DNA of 64,000 nucleotides from positions 126,529,695 through 126,593,694 of the forward strand of contig NC_035433.2 in NCBI RefSeq assembly GCF_002127325.2, read 5' to 3'. The notes under the pieces are model-generated. The model saw only the letters and a list, made by a program, of their open reading frames with translations. It made no database searches and was not told where the DNA came from. The stretch is from Helianthus annuus (Eukaryota > Streptophyta > Magnoliopsida > Asterales > Asteraceae). The position numbers and the translations under genes were made by a program. Positions 10,266 to 20,826 of the stretch are shown here, in pieces (position 1 is the first letter of the stretch; every line of letters starts with the position of its first letter).

Positions 10266-13200
10266 CTACTTCTCATTTGTGTTGTAAGAAAGCCACTGAA
10301 TATCCTGTTCACATACCATATATTTTTTTATTTTTTTAATATATAAAAAAAAGATTAAACACGCGATTAAAATAAAGTGTACCATGTAACAAAGGCTGTG
10401 CGATAATTGAATTGCTTCCTCCCATCGGTTGACTTTTACAAGACCTTTGACTAAGTTGACCAAGACACTGAATTCAGGAACACCGCCTTTACTTATCATA
10501 TCCGCGTATAACTCAAAAGCTTTCTCGACCCTATGTGAAACCAAAAGACTCTCGATCATTGAAACGTATAAATCTTTATCAATTGATGAAGATAACGAGC
10601 TAACTTCTTTAAGTAACTCCAAAGCCACTTCCAACTTTCCCGCCTTTCTATAACTATCGAACAAAAGTTTATAGACCGGAATGACCGGCACGAAATCATA
10701 CTCACTTATATCATCTAACAAACCAATATTAATCAAAAACTCCCGATTAAACCCTTCAATAACCTTTCGATAACTCGCCATATGTTTGGGCCAATATGTC
10801 ATTTTCATCTCTTCTAAAAGCCCATGGGCTTCATCCAAACGGCCCGAAGCACAACAATGATGAATCAACACCCTGTAGGTAACGTAATTCGGTGCACAAC
10901 TTTTACTACCCATTTGTTTAAAAATTTCAAGACTTTTTTCCACTTTTCCCGCTATTCCAAATCCATTAATCATAGCTGTATAAGTAACGACATTCGGTTT
11001 ACACCCTTTTGTCTCCATCATCTCCATGAGCCGATAAGCTTCGTCGGTCTTCCCGACTTTACAAAGCCCATCGATCATTTCGGTGTAGATTACGACATTA
11101 GGCGCGCAAGAATCTTCAAGCATTTGGGATAATACCCGCGAAGCAAGATCCAAACGATTATCCTTGAACATTTTATCAATCATAGCCCCGTAAGTAAAAA
11201 CATTTGGATTGTATCCATTTTCACACATTTTCAAATACACGTGTTCTGCTTCCTCTAACTTCCCGTCTTTTAGCAACCCGTCGATAAGAGCATCATACAC
11301 AACATTGTTAGGTTCACACCCTTCACTAGACATCACATCCAAAAGTTTGACCGCCTGGTCAACTTTGTGCGCTTTACACAAACCGTCAACCAGAGCTCCG
11401 TATGTTACAACATTTGGGTCCAACGTGTTGCTTTCTGTACCTTTAAAGTACATATTTACATCGGGAATTTCTTTACCCTTCATCCTTGTGTAGATCTGCA
11501 ATGCCTTTTCGGTTTGACCGATTTTACAGTGACCATCGATTAGAGCCGTGAGCGTGACAACATTTGGAGAGCAACCACATGATAACATCATCTCAAACAA
11601 CTCGTTGGCATCGATTATCTTATTCGCTTTAAGATACGCATGTATAAGCGCGGTATAAGTGACCACATTTGGAGCACAACCATTTGCAACCATTTCATCA
11701 AACCAAGTACGAGCGTGTGGTATCAATCCGGCTTTACAAAAAGTATCAATCAACATTGTATAAGTATGAACATTTGGAACAACACCATTCTTTTTCATTT
11801 CTTTGAATAACCAAAAAGCTTTCTCGAATTTCGAAGCACCACACAAAAAGCTAATTACTTTATTATACGTACTGTTGTCCGGTACAAAACCATTTTTCAT
11901 CATCTCTTGAATAACGCTATAAGCTTTCTCAAATTTGCCGGCCACACAAAGACATTGAGCATAATTAGCAACGTTGACTTTATTCAACACAAATCCACCT
12001 TCTATCATTTGGCCATAAGCCATTTCGGCCAAATTTAAATTATCATCGCTCGGCATCTCGTTCTTTCCACAAATCCCACCAATAAAAATGTTGTAAATTA
12101 CATGACCGGGTCGGACGCCGTATTTTCCCGTTTCTTTAACCAACTTATAAGCGTAACTAAAGTCTCCCGACTTACAATAAGCATGAACTAACGAATTATA
12201 TATTTTAGGACTCGGATAACACCCTTCCGCAATCATCATACTAAGAATCATCTTACATCTACCCAACTTTCCTTTATTCAAACACCCACAAAGCAACGTT
12301 CGGTAAGTAATAACATTCGGACAGCAAGAATCACACCTCATTCGGTTCAAAAACTCCATAGCTTCTTCAAAATACGAACCCTCGCACAACCCACCTATCA
12401 TTCTCGTATACAACACAGTATCCGCAACAGTTTTCCCTCTTTTCACCATATCAAGCGCATCCCCCCATTTCCCGATTTTACACAACGAATACGCAAAAGA
12501 ACCTAACGTATGTGCATCCATTTCGTAACCTACATCAACCATTTCCCGATAAACAAGATCAGCCGAATCTAGTCTACCTGCTTCAAGAAACGCTTGAACT
12601 AAAGCATTATAAGTCACCCGAGAAGCTTTGTATCCGAAAGCTTTAAGCCTACCGAGCTCCTCGATCGCTACATTCCACGACCCGTTTCGACAATACTTTC
12701 GAATCAATACATTAAGCAGTTTTCCTAACACTTCATCGTCATCATCCTTAATTTCCCGGAGGAAATCCTCGGGTATATTATCGTTATCACATCGCATTAT
12801 GTCTAACAAAGCATCATACACTGCTAATGTGTGACTATACCCTATCTGTCTACCTGCCCATATAAAAAACTTTACACCTAACTCAGCATTTGGAAGTTGT
12901 TTCAACACATCAACCACTAGTGACTCACTCAGTTTCTCCCTAAACTTAGCAAGAAACTTATGGGTTTTATCACCAAAATCCAACTTATTATCTCTAACTG
13001 CATTACAAATAATATAAGCATCTGAATACTTACAAGATTCGATCTTTTCCACTGACAACGAACCCTGCAAGATTGCAAATTGTTCTTCCAAATTGGGGGT
13101 TTTTTCAGAATCAATTTGTGGGTTTGATCTGTTATCTGGGGAATTGAAATGGGGATCGATCAGTCCCTCCAATTGATCAGTGGATGAAGTGTTTATTGAT

Positions 13201-13340
13201 TGCTTGAAGAAGGTGTGTAATGGGGGTTGGCGGGAAATTTTGGGTAAATTAGGGTTTGGTGTTAGAGAAATTGAAGTGGCGATTGAGGAAGAAAGATGGT
13301 TTGGTAAGTGGAGATAAATCTTTATCAGGTTTCTTTTCAT
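10266..13340 (-). CDS. P-class pentatricopeptide repeat protein, At1g06710-like, mitochondrial
   Basis: Intact reading frame of 1024 codons. The N-terminus (MKRNLIKIYLHLPNH, then many S, N and P and few acidic residues) looks like a mitochondrial presequence. From about residue 235 to the end there are roughly 20 P-type PPR motifs of 35 residues, typified by VVTYTALIHAYLKANKI and VVIYTEMIDGLCKVGKTDEA. There is no E, DYW or SMR tail. PPR proteins bind organellar RNA and act in its processing, stability or translation; no target is known here. The order and wording of motifs, including GKEIPDVNMYFK and MASYRKVIEGFNREF, match my memory of Arabidopsis At1g06710. A likely 78-nt intron at 10305-10382 (GTACAC...GAACAG) is in phase and free of stops; removal gives 998 residues ending near CYMDIQWLSYNTNEK. 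The start at 13340 is chosen because it heads the presequence. The gene looks functional. Confidence 0.9.
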   Translation of the reverse strand: MKRNLIKIYLHLPNHLSSSIATSISLTPNPNLPKISRQPPLHTFFKQSINTSSTDQLEGLIDPHFNSPDNRSNPQIDSEKTPNLEEQFAILQGSLSVEKIESCKYSDAYIICNAVRDNKLDFGDKTHKFLAKFREKLSESLVVDVLKQLPNAELGVKFFIWAGRQIGYSHTLAVYDALLDIMRCDNDNIPEDFLREIKDDDDEVLGKLLNVLIRKYCRNGSWNVAIEELGRLKAFGYKASRVTYNALVQAFLEAGRLDSADLVYREMVDVGYEMDAHTLGSFAYSLCKIGKWGDALDMVKRGKTVADTVLYTRMIGGLCEGSYFEEAMEFLNRMRCDSCCPNVITYRTLLCGCLNKGKLGRCKMILSMMIAEGCYPSPKIYNSLVHAYCKSGDFSYAYKLVKETGKYGVRPGHVIYNIFIGGICGKNEMPSDDNLNLAEMAYGQMIEGGFVLNKVNVANYAQCLCVAGKFEKAYSVIQEMMKNGFVPDNSTYNKVISFLCGASKFEKAFWLFKEMKKNGVVPNVHTYTMLIDTFCKAGLIPHARTWFDEMVANGCAPNVVTYTALIHAYLKANKIIDANELFEMMLSCGCSPNVVTLTALIDGHCKIGQTEKALQIYTRMKGKEIPDVNMYFKGTESNTLDPNVVTYGALVDGLCKAHKVDQAVKLLDVMSSEGCEPNNVVYDALIDGLLKDGKLEEAEHVYLKMCENGYNPNVFTYGAMIDKMFKDNRLDLASRVLSQMLEDSCAPNVVIYTEMIDGLCKVGKTDEAYRLMEMMETKGCKPNVVTYTAMINGFGIAGKVEKSLEIFKQMGSKSCAPNYVTYRVLIHHCCASGRLDEAHGLLEEMKMTYWPKHMASYRKVIEGFNREFLINIGLLDDISEYDFVPVIPVYKLLFDSYRKAGKLEVALELLKEVSSLSSSIDKDLYVSMIESLLVSHRVEKAFELYADMISKGGVPEFSVLVNLVKGLVKVNRWEEAIQLSHSLCYMVHFILIACLIFFLYIKKIKKYMVCEQDIQWLSYNTNEK
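10305..10382 (-). other. Predicted 78-nt intron near the 3' end of the PPR gene
   Basis: On the minus strand the exon ends ...GTTACATG and the intron runs from GTACAC to GTGAACAG. It is very T/A-rich and sits between codons (phase 0). If retained it adds 26 hydrophobic then basic residues without a stop. Removing it joins HSLCYM to DIQWL, which fits the recalled C-terminus of the Arabidopsis relative better than the unspliced form. Confidence 0.65.
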
Positions 13341-13498
13341 TCTGTCTGAAAATATAATAAAATTTTGGATTTTGGGAATTAGGGTTTATAAGTGATGGCT
13401 ATATGTGAATACCGGAGAATTTTCCCCATTTTCTAACCAATTCTTTTAAACTTGTTTTAACAACAAAAAAAATGAAAAAGAAATCCAAATATTCGGGG
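13341..13498 (-). promoter_or_regulatory. 5' flank of the PPR gene
   Basis: Only about 150 bp separate the PPR start codon from the hAT-like insertion at 13499. This must include the 5' untranslated region, and the core promoter may be cut or displaced by the element. No clear TATA box was identified. Confidence 0.3.
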
Positions 13499-14552
13499 TA
13501 GGGCTGTGCAACGGTTCAGAATCGGATCGAACCGAACTGAACCAGAACCGTTAATTGCTAAATTTAAGAACCGGAACCAAACCGTATTATAACGGTTCCG
13601 GTTCGGTTTCAAACCGGTTAAACGGTTCTCGTGTAAACGGTTCTCGCGGGAACCGGTTGACAATTAAATCGTAAAATTAACAATTCAATAAAAACGAATC
13701 AAACCATTTAAAACATTAACTAAGAGTTGCAACATTCAAAGTTAAAACCAACCAAAAATAAAAGTAACAAAGCAACGATAAAAAATTTCAAGCCATAAAA
13801 CAAACTCTAAATAAAACTATTACAACCACCGTCTTAACAATTAAAACAAACATCTTCAAACTTCATTTGATCTTCATCCTCTCAATCTTCTCATAAACAT
13901 CTAAATGAAACCAAGTGTTAGCAATTAAAAAAATAAACGAATAATGCATCTACTGTATTTGGTTCACGTGAATAGATTGATCAGTAATGCATCTACTGTA
14001 TTTACTAAGTGATACACTATTTATATACACATTTACAATTTGATCAACATTGATTTGATTATTTTTGTTCAATTTTTATTTTCACATACAAAAAACTATA
14101 CGTATCAGAAAGCAAATATCTAGAAAGAAAATATATGCACTTATAAAAAATGTCATGTAGAATAACGCACCTGTATTTACAGGGTGTTGATGGAGATGAA
14201 CTTGTATGATAACAATTAGGGTTAGGGTTGAGAGATGGAGAAGAATTAGAAGATGAAAGCTAAGATCGTGGAATGAATATAAGAGGAGGGAATAAGAATT
14301 AGGATGGTCGTATAATGTTGAAAGCCCATTAACAAAATCGGGTTTTAAATATTTATAATCCCAATTGGTTCTAACGGTTCTTTAACCGGAACCGTGGTTT
14401 TAACCGGAACCGAACCGGGAACCATTTTTACCCAAATTTAAGAACCGGAACCGGACCCTATATACAAAAATACGGTTTGGATCTAACGGTTTCGGTTCGG
14501 TTCCCCGGTTCTAGCGGTTCTGAACCGTATACTTCTCAGCCCTAATTCGGGG
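13491..14552. mobile_element. Non-autonomous hAT-like transposon with 8-bp target duplication
   Basis: The element proper is 13499-14544 (1046 bp). It starts TAGGGCTGTGCAACGG and its right end, read in reverse, starts TAGGGCTGAGAAGTATACGG. It is flanked by perfect 8-bp direct repeats ATTCGGGG at 13491-13498 and 14545-14552, the hAT hallmark. Both subterminal regions carry many CGGTTC / GAACCG motifs (about 13510-13650 and 14350-14525), typical transposase-binding sites. No transposase ORF is seen, so it would need one in trans. It sits in the 5' flank of the PPR gene. Confidence 0.85.
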
Positions 14553-14639
14553 AGTATTAGAATATGAGATTAGTTGAGATTAGTTTTAAATATTGTACGT
14601 GTGTGACAAGCATAGTCAATAAATTTTTTAAATGTGTTA

Positions 14640-14905
14640 CTGGCGAAATTCACCACATCGAGATACACTCGTCTCAGAAGTAGAGAAAACCCTCATCTAG
14701 GGCCAAAGCCCGCGAACATTCGCCCAAAGGCTCGATAGTACGGTAAGGTAAAACCCGCTCAGTTCAATGATTGAACTAGCAATATTCGGCTAGTCTCCCA
14801 TTATCACTATGTGCCACAAAAACTAATGGGGAGAACAGGAATCGAACATGTGTCACTTAGGACACCAGGTTTCTCTCTTACCACTCTACCACCATATCTC
14901 ATTGG
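14640..14905 (-). mobile_element. tRNA-derived SINE
   Basis: On the minus strand a Pol III promoter is visible: A box TGGTAGAGTGG (plus coordinates 14881-14891) and B box TGTTCGATTCC (14838-14848), spaced about 33 bp. The element then extends some 190 bp to about 14640. It is not a tRNA gene, because the sequence does not fold as a cloverleaf and continues far beyond the B box. It ends near a T/A-rich tail. Confidence 0.7.
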
Positions 14906-16515
14906 CAAAAAGAAAAACGCACATGTATAGTATTAAATGATACCGATCCTTGAAACATACGCCCGTTTATCGAATCATATACATTTAATCTCTAATTTTA
15001 TTACTTTTATTGTGTTTGATAATATTATTTATATATTTTGTGATATGAAGTATTAATTTATTTTTTAGAATTTATATGTTTATGAATTTTAGGTATTTAA
15101 GATATTTCATACTTTTAATAGTGATGATGATACGTATGTAATTTATTATGTTCTAATTTATTGTAGTTGTTAAAAGCATAAAATTTTATAAAGTTACAAT
15201 GGTAATGGAAAAGAAAATTTGAAATCCCAATAAGCTATAATGGTAATAGAAAAGAAAATTTGAAATCGCAATCGATAATATTTTAACAAACTAGCGAGTA
15301 TACATGATACTTGACGAATAATCATTCAACATATACTTGACATGTATTGGGTCGAGTATGAAACATCCCATTATCATCTCTAGATTCTAAAGAAATATTA
15401 TTTAAGTTCATTTAGATGTGTAACCAACCTCTAAGTTGCTCGTATTTGAGTTATTATAAAGTTTACTATAGGGTATACATCTTTATCGCTTTCGTCCTAT
15501 GTGATACATCACAACTTTGACTTGTATAACCCTTCTAACATCGAGTGGTATTAAAGTTTGTCATATTTTGGTGTCATGTAATGTTAAAATTTATCATCCT
15601 CACTATCCTGTCTTTCTTATATTTGAAAGAATCTAGTCTTGAGATAACTTGACAAAATAATGACAATGGCCAAGTCTAACTTTTAAAACGGGATTAAAAC
15701 ATGAAAAAAATATCAACTATTACATTTCACAAGAACAAAACATAACAACCAACTATGAAATAATAAATCAATCGTCTTAAAAATAAGATAAGCTGACGAA
15801 CCACTTTAATCAGATACATTTTGACATTTTCTTTTATAGAAATTTGAGCCATAAATGAGCCGCACTTGTTATTTAGTTCATCGTAGACAAGACTAATGAC
15901 CTGGGGTGGTGATAATCAAGAGTGATAAAAACAAGATAATCAATTTTAATTAAATATATTTCATTTGTTATTAACCTTTATTATAAATGTGTAAAATGAT
16001 ATTTTAATGCTATAAATTAGAAACATTGTAATGCTTTATAAGGGAGTTTTTTTTTTTTTTAAATTGATTTTTCACTTCAAATCCAAAGGTTTTTATCTTT
16101 TGTATTTTAAACCCTTTGATCATTTTACTTTTGACCCAAAGCTTTTCTTTTTTTTGCAATTTAACCCTAACATTTTTTTATTTTCAACTCTGTTCCCCGT
16201 ACTTTTCATCTTTCGCAAGTTTTTTTCATTCTACGATTCGTTTTAAATTTAGCGAGTTAATAAGCCACAACGTACGTGTGAGGTTCAATGTCATTTTCGT
16301 CTATTTTTCTCGTTTGACAGGCCTGTCGCAACGCGGCTATTTTCCACGTTTGATAGATTCGTCGTAACGTGCGGGTCCTATATCGATTTAGTTATTTTTT
16401 CTACGTTTTTATATTTCAGTCTAATTTTTTTGCATTAACACGCCGCAACGAGCGTGCATGGTTCAATGATTTTATGTCTGCTTTTCGCTCGGTATTATGT
16501 TTTCTTTTTTTTTAT
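14906..16515. other. AT-rich intergenic region with diverged repeats
   Basis: No gene seen. From about 16245 to 16470 a motif of the type GCCGCAACGNGCGTG recurs four times in diverged form (near 16265, 16325, 16360 and 16442), next to T-rich blocks. This suggests an old repeat whose borders I cannot define. The open frames at 16031-16367 are T-rich low complexity. Confidence 0.35.
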
Positions 16516-16764
16516 GGGTAAATTACACTTTTCGTCCTTTATGTTTGTATCGGATTGCAATAGATAGCCTTTAACTTCAATAATTACGGTCACAGTCCTT
16601 TATTTGAAAAACTCAGTACATCTTTCGTTCTTTATCACTAACCCGATTACTTTTCATTGTTAAATCTAATTATATGCATTGCAAATGAGGGTATAGTTGT
16701 CTTTTTTACCAATTTATTAAAAAATAGTAAATAAAACACTTAATTCATATGTTAAAACCCTATT

Positions 16765-17927
16765 TAAAATAAAGAGTGAATAGCAAGTTTTGTCCTTTAT
16801 CTTTAGGCCTCTTTGCAGGCGGTGTCCTTTATGTTTAAAGTTGACGAGTTTTGTCCTTTATGTTTAAAAATCAAGCACGTTTTACCCTTTGGGCCTAACC
16901 CAGTCTGTTTTCCCAGTTAAATTTGATCACGTGCATGTCACGTGAGGGTAATTGTGTCATTTAATGTGCACCCTGAGCATTTACCCCCAATTTAAATAAC
17001 CCCAAACCCTAATTCTTCCCATTCCTCCAAATCGTTCATCATCAATTGTTCATCATCTGAATAACAGCTAGGTTTAACATCATTTCTCCAGCCTCCACTA
17101 ACCGAACATTCTAGAACCTTCTTCGTTGAACACATTTCTCCATCGCCGATCGATAACGTACTGTCAAACACAATTTTACAAATCTCAAAATCCTCAAAGT
17201 TCCGATCCTTTTCGTAAGCGTTAACCTCATCTGAATTCGACTTGAGTTCCTGAATAACAATCTGAAGAATTCCGAGTTCCAGCTGCGGCAAGTTAGGGTA
17301 GAATGCGGTGGTTGTGGTGAGGAGGAGAGAGAGGAAGACGGTGGCGATGAACAGAGGAGAGATGAAGGAGATGATTTTGATGAAGTAGCGAGAGAAGAAG
17401 ATGAAGTAAGAGGAGTAGAGAGGGTGAGATATTATTATGGAGCAAATGAGAGATATATCATGGAGGATTGTGTATTTGATTAGTTGAAGATTAGTGTTGT
17501 TTTTCAAGTTGAATATTAAGGTATCCGCCATTGTTGTATGGTTCAGGTTTAGAGAAAGACAACAATGGCAGAATGTGGTGACAGTGAAGAAGAAGATGAT
17601 GGTGGTGAGAATGTGAAAGTGAGAGTGAGAGTGAGTTTTCAGTTTTTGGTCTTGTGCTGCTGGTTTGTTTTCTGACTTTTATTGTTGACTATTTTGGGGG
17701 AATCTTCTGCATTTGTGAATGGGCACATTAAATGACACAACTACCCTCACGTGACATGCACGTGATCAAATTTAACTAAGAAAACAGATTGGGTTAGGCC
17801 CAAAGGGTAAAACATGCTTGATTTTTAAATATAAAGGACAAAACTCGTCAACTTCAAACATAAAGGACACCGCCTGCAAAGAGGCCTAAAGATAAAGGAC
17901 AAAACTTGTGATTCAATCTAAAATAAA
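16765..17927. mobile_element. Pack-MULE-like element, 9-bp target duplication
   Basis: The element proper is 16774-17918 (1145 bp). Terminal inverted repeats of about 197 bp (16774-16970 and 17721-17918) share several TTTTGTCCTTTAT motifs and GTGCATGTCACGTGAGGG. Perfect 9-bp direct repeats TAAAATAAA flank it at 16765-16773 and 17919-17927, as expected for Mutator-type transposition. In place of a transposase the interior holds a complete 179-codon ORF on the minus strand, so this is a gene-carrying MULE. Confidence 0.85.
16992..17531 (-). CDS. Captured gene in Pack-MULE: predicted membrane protein, function unknown
   Basis: Uninterrupted 179-codon frame, without intron. It starts MADTLIFNLKNNTNLQ. 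Hydrophobic segments lie at about residues 25-45 (ISLICSIIISHPLYSSYF) and 50-75 (FIKIISFISPLFIATVF), followed by an acidic soluble tail with a possible short amphipathic stretch (LELGILQIVIQELKS). This resembles small plant transmembrane proteins annotated only as hypothetical; I cannot name a family. It fills almost the whole space between the inverted repeats, with about 190 bp of upstream sequence inside the element that could serve as promoter. Absence of stops suggests recent capture or selection. Whether it is transcribed is unknown. Confidence 0.5.
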   Translation of the reverse strand: MADTLIFNLKNNTNLQLIKYTILHDISLICSIIISHPLYSSYFIFFSRYFIKIISFISPLFIATVFLSLLLTTTTAFYPNLPQLELGILQIVIQELKSNSDEVNAYEKDRNFEDFEICKIVFDSTLSIGDGEMCSTKKVLECSVSGGWRNDVKPSCYSDDEQLMMNDLEEWEELGFGVI

Positions 17928-18591
17928 TATGTTTCACTCTCTCTTCTTCTATCTCCTTTCCTCTCTCTCTCTCTCTTAATTGTCTGCAACAAAAAAACCC
18001 ACAAGATCTTGTAACAACCACCACCACCAAATTTCATAGACTCAATCAGAAGAAAAAAACCCAATTTCTAAGAACAGTGTAAGGATAAATACTTCATAAG
18101 CTCATTCAACCCAAACAAGCAATTCCTTAACAACTAAAATCTAATCCAAAACCAGATTTCAAAATTAAAATCAGTCCTAAATCCACTAAATTGCAACGAC
18201 GGACTTAGTTCTTCAGAACTTAACGGGTGACCACCAGCGAATCTAAAAGAGAAGGAACTGCAACGTTGGTAGCATGGGCGTCGGATGTAGAGAGAGGAGG
18301 TGTGGGGTGCCGACGGTGGCTGGTGGTGGTGGCAGGAGGTGATTGCGGCGGCGGTGGTTGAAACATGAACAAGCTTCAGTGGGGTGCCGGCGGTGGCTGC
18401 TGGTGGTGGCAGAAGGTGATGGCGGCGGCGGTGGTTGAAACACGAGGCTTCAGATCTGATGCTTAACGGTGGTTGTTGGTAGGGCTGATGGTGGTGGTGG
18501 GTGCTGGTTTGTTTAGAGAGAGAGAGAGAGGAGTTCAAAGTGTGTGGGAGAGAGAGTGAAAGAGAAAGGGGTATATTTATATATGATATTA
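17928..18591. other. Remnant interior of the outer MULE, low complexity
   Basis: Starts with a CT-rich run (about 17936-17988). It contains two direct copies of a unit of about 75 bp rich in GGTGGC/GGCGGC (about 18298-18371 and 18377-18450), which read as His/Pro/Ala-rich low complexity on the minus strand, and a GA repeat near 18513-18530. The sequence is open on the minus strand (18134-18628), but its composition and repeats argue against a real protein. It may be captured 5' gene sequence. Confidence 0.4.
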
Positions 18592-20616
18592 CTAGGTTAG
18601 TTCCCCGTGTGTTACACGGGTTGAACAATTTAAATATATAATAAATATTTCTTGTAAGTGCAAATCAAAGACGGGGACATTTATTTAAAAATTACAAACA
18701 TAAATACACAATAACTTTGGGTATTGAGATGCTATATGAAACGATGAGACTAAAATAAAGATGAGTAACGGCTATAAACCAAGAGAATATTAATTTGAAC
18801 AAACTATAAACCACTTAAACCAAGCACGACGGCTAGAGTTTTATATAATGGTTGAAGAGATGAATTTGCGCTCGCCCAAAAAAGAAAAGATCAGCTCTCA
18901 ACAGACCATGATCTTGAAAGGTAAGAATTAAAGATAAAGTAAGTTACAGGTTGCCCAAAGGAAACCTTTTAAACATAGAATGTTGTTTTAGTGCAACTAT
19001 TGATAAAAACATAAAAATGGATTTAATAGCAAAAAAGATGTGCTTACAAGGAACTTGGTTGGCATAACTGATTGCATCCTCCTAACCACCTTTTACATGA
19101 CTTGTTTTGAGTAACGGCTGGCATTTTAAATAATGATTCCAGAGATGAATCTGCACTCGCTTAAAAAATAACCATCAGTTCTCATTTGCAGAACATACCA
19201 TAATCTAAAAAAGCAAGAAATATAGCAGATTTAAAGATAGTCGTACAATGATCTTGGTTTTCAAAAGCAGTAGCATCCTCCTGCCCCCCCCCCCCTACAT
19301 AACTGATATGAATCTTTTCCTTACTCGAATACCATGTTCACCGACTCGTTTAAACTAAATAATGAATAACCTAAACCCATTTCGTCTATATTACGATTGA
19401 ATTGTTTTTTCGGATCGGAAATGCGGTTGCAAAAGTGGTCAAACTTCAGTGACGAAAATGACATTTTACTCATTAAGTAATGAAAAATTTTATATCTTAA
19501 AAAACCCCGTGTATTGAGTTCAATAAGTGTATTGAGTTCAATAAAACTGTGCCTTATATAAGTTGAATAAAATATAACTTAATCAGGTCCTTAATATTTA
19601 AGTAATATTTAAAATGTTTCAATTAAAGTTGTTGACTTTGTTAATCGGTATTTTGAAACTTCCAAATGATTAAATCAAATAAAAGGATTGATTTTTTATG
19701 AAGTTTATAAAAGATAACTGATTACAGATGTGAAGCCCACCATATTTGCTTATGTCCCATGACCAAGTGAGTCTCGTCGATGCCTAACGTTTGGAAAGTG
19801 GAGATGTTCTGGATGCAGGCACTTTCAAATGATTCAATAACTGCAAAAACAAATAAGAATATAATGACTTCTTCTGTTGGCATCATTTTTTTAACCCACC
19901 GGCATTCATCCATTTTCCAAACAATGCACAAGCTCCTTCACTCTTTACCTTTATACCGATAATGATTTAACATATTAATTGAATTGAAATTGACCCTCAC
20001 ACACTGATTTTAGTGAGCATTAATCCAGTAGCTAAAAATAGATATTTCAAGTTTGGAAAAGAGAGAATTCATAAAATAGATTAAGCATATACAACATCTA
20101 ACAAAAAAATCCATCGGCCTTTTACCAATGTTTAATCACAATACAATAAATCCTAAAAACAAATCAGAACAAAAAAAGGCCAATGGAAAAATAAAACAAT
20201 GGGTAAAGGTAATCTTACTCCTCTGATTACAGAACAAAGCGATTTAATATTCGAAAATTAGGGTTCTAACAGATTTACATACCTGATTAAATAACTGTTA
20301 AAATCGAATTAATGGTAGCGTTTGAATCTTGGATAGCTTGAACAGATAGAACTTAGGATTTTAAAGGCTTGGATTAAATGGCAGATTGATGCGATTGAAG
20401 TTAGGGTTATGAGGGGTTGAGTTTGAACGGCAATTAGGGTTATGGGATATCAAAACCGGGTTATAACATGTATGATCCATAAATTGATTCGGATCCAGTA
20501 GAAGGATCCGCGAGAATTACAATATGATAAAAAAGTGTTGGGCGGGAGAATTTTAGTGAGGAATAATTTGGTGATGACACGTGGACAAAAACGATTTACT
20601 TTATTATATGTATAGA
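18592..20616 (-). mobile_element. Non-autonomous Helitron, minus strand
   Basis: On the minus strand the element starts TCTATACATATAATAAAG (5' end at 20616, after A) and ends with the hairpin CCCGTGTAACACACGGGG, then GAACTAACCTAG, followed by T (3' end at 18592). TC...CTAG ends, a hairpin about 10 bp before CTAG, and insertion between A and T are Helitron hallmarks. The same end types occur at 57787-58587 and 62504-63567, which supports the call. No Rep/helicase frame is present. The interior (about 2 kb) has two diverged copies of a segment containing AGAGATGAAT (near 18855 and 19140). It also has a piece around 19720-19960 that could be a captured gene fragment; I do not recognise it. Confidence 0.8.
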
Positions 20617-20826
20617 TTTTCTTTTATTTATATTATATAATGAAATAAAAAGACTAAACTGCCCTTAAGTAAGTAGACTTAACTGAAAATTTTAACTTTG
20701 TTAGTGCTAAAGGATGAAAGATGTACTGAGTTTTCCAAATAAAGGACTGTGACTGTAATTATTGAAGTTAAAGAATATCCATTGCAATCCGATACAAACA
20801 TAAAGGACGAAAAGTGTAATTTACCT

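Larger units (their letters stand above)
16516..20826. mobile_element. Mutator-like element with nested Pack-MULE and Helitron
   Basis: The left end GGTAAATTACACTTTTCGTC (from 16517) reappears inverted at the right end (to 20825). The inverted repeat runs about 125 bp at high similarity (16516-16645 and 20700-20826), with weaker similarity further in. Possible 9-bp duplication TTTTTTTAT at 16507-16515 and 20827-20835, but this is low-complexity sequence. The interior is mostly later insertions: a Pack-MULE (16774-17918) and a Helitron (18592-20616). No transposase is seen. The right end lies about 190 bp upstream of the U11/U12-35K start codon. Confidence 0.65.

Noticed and set aside
14838..14905. 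tRNA gene
   Set aside because: A and B boxes are present but no cloverleaf or acceptor stem is seen, and the sequence continues as a SINE.
16031..16367. Phe-rich frames
   Set aside because: T-rich low-complexity DNA without motifs.
18134..18628. 164-codon frame on the minus strand
   Set aside because: His/Pro/Ala low complexity from GGTGGC/GGCGGC repeats, with two tandem copies, crossing the Helitron border.
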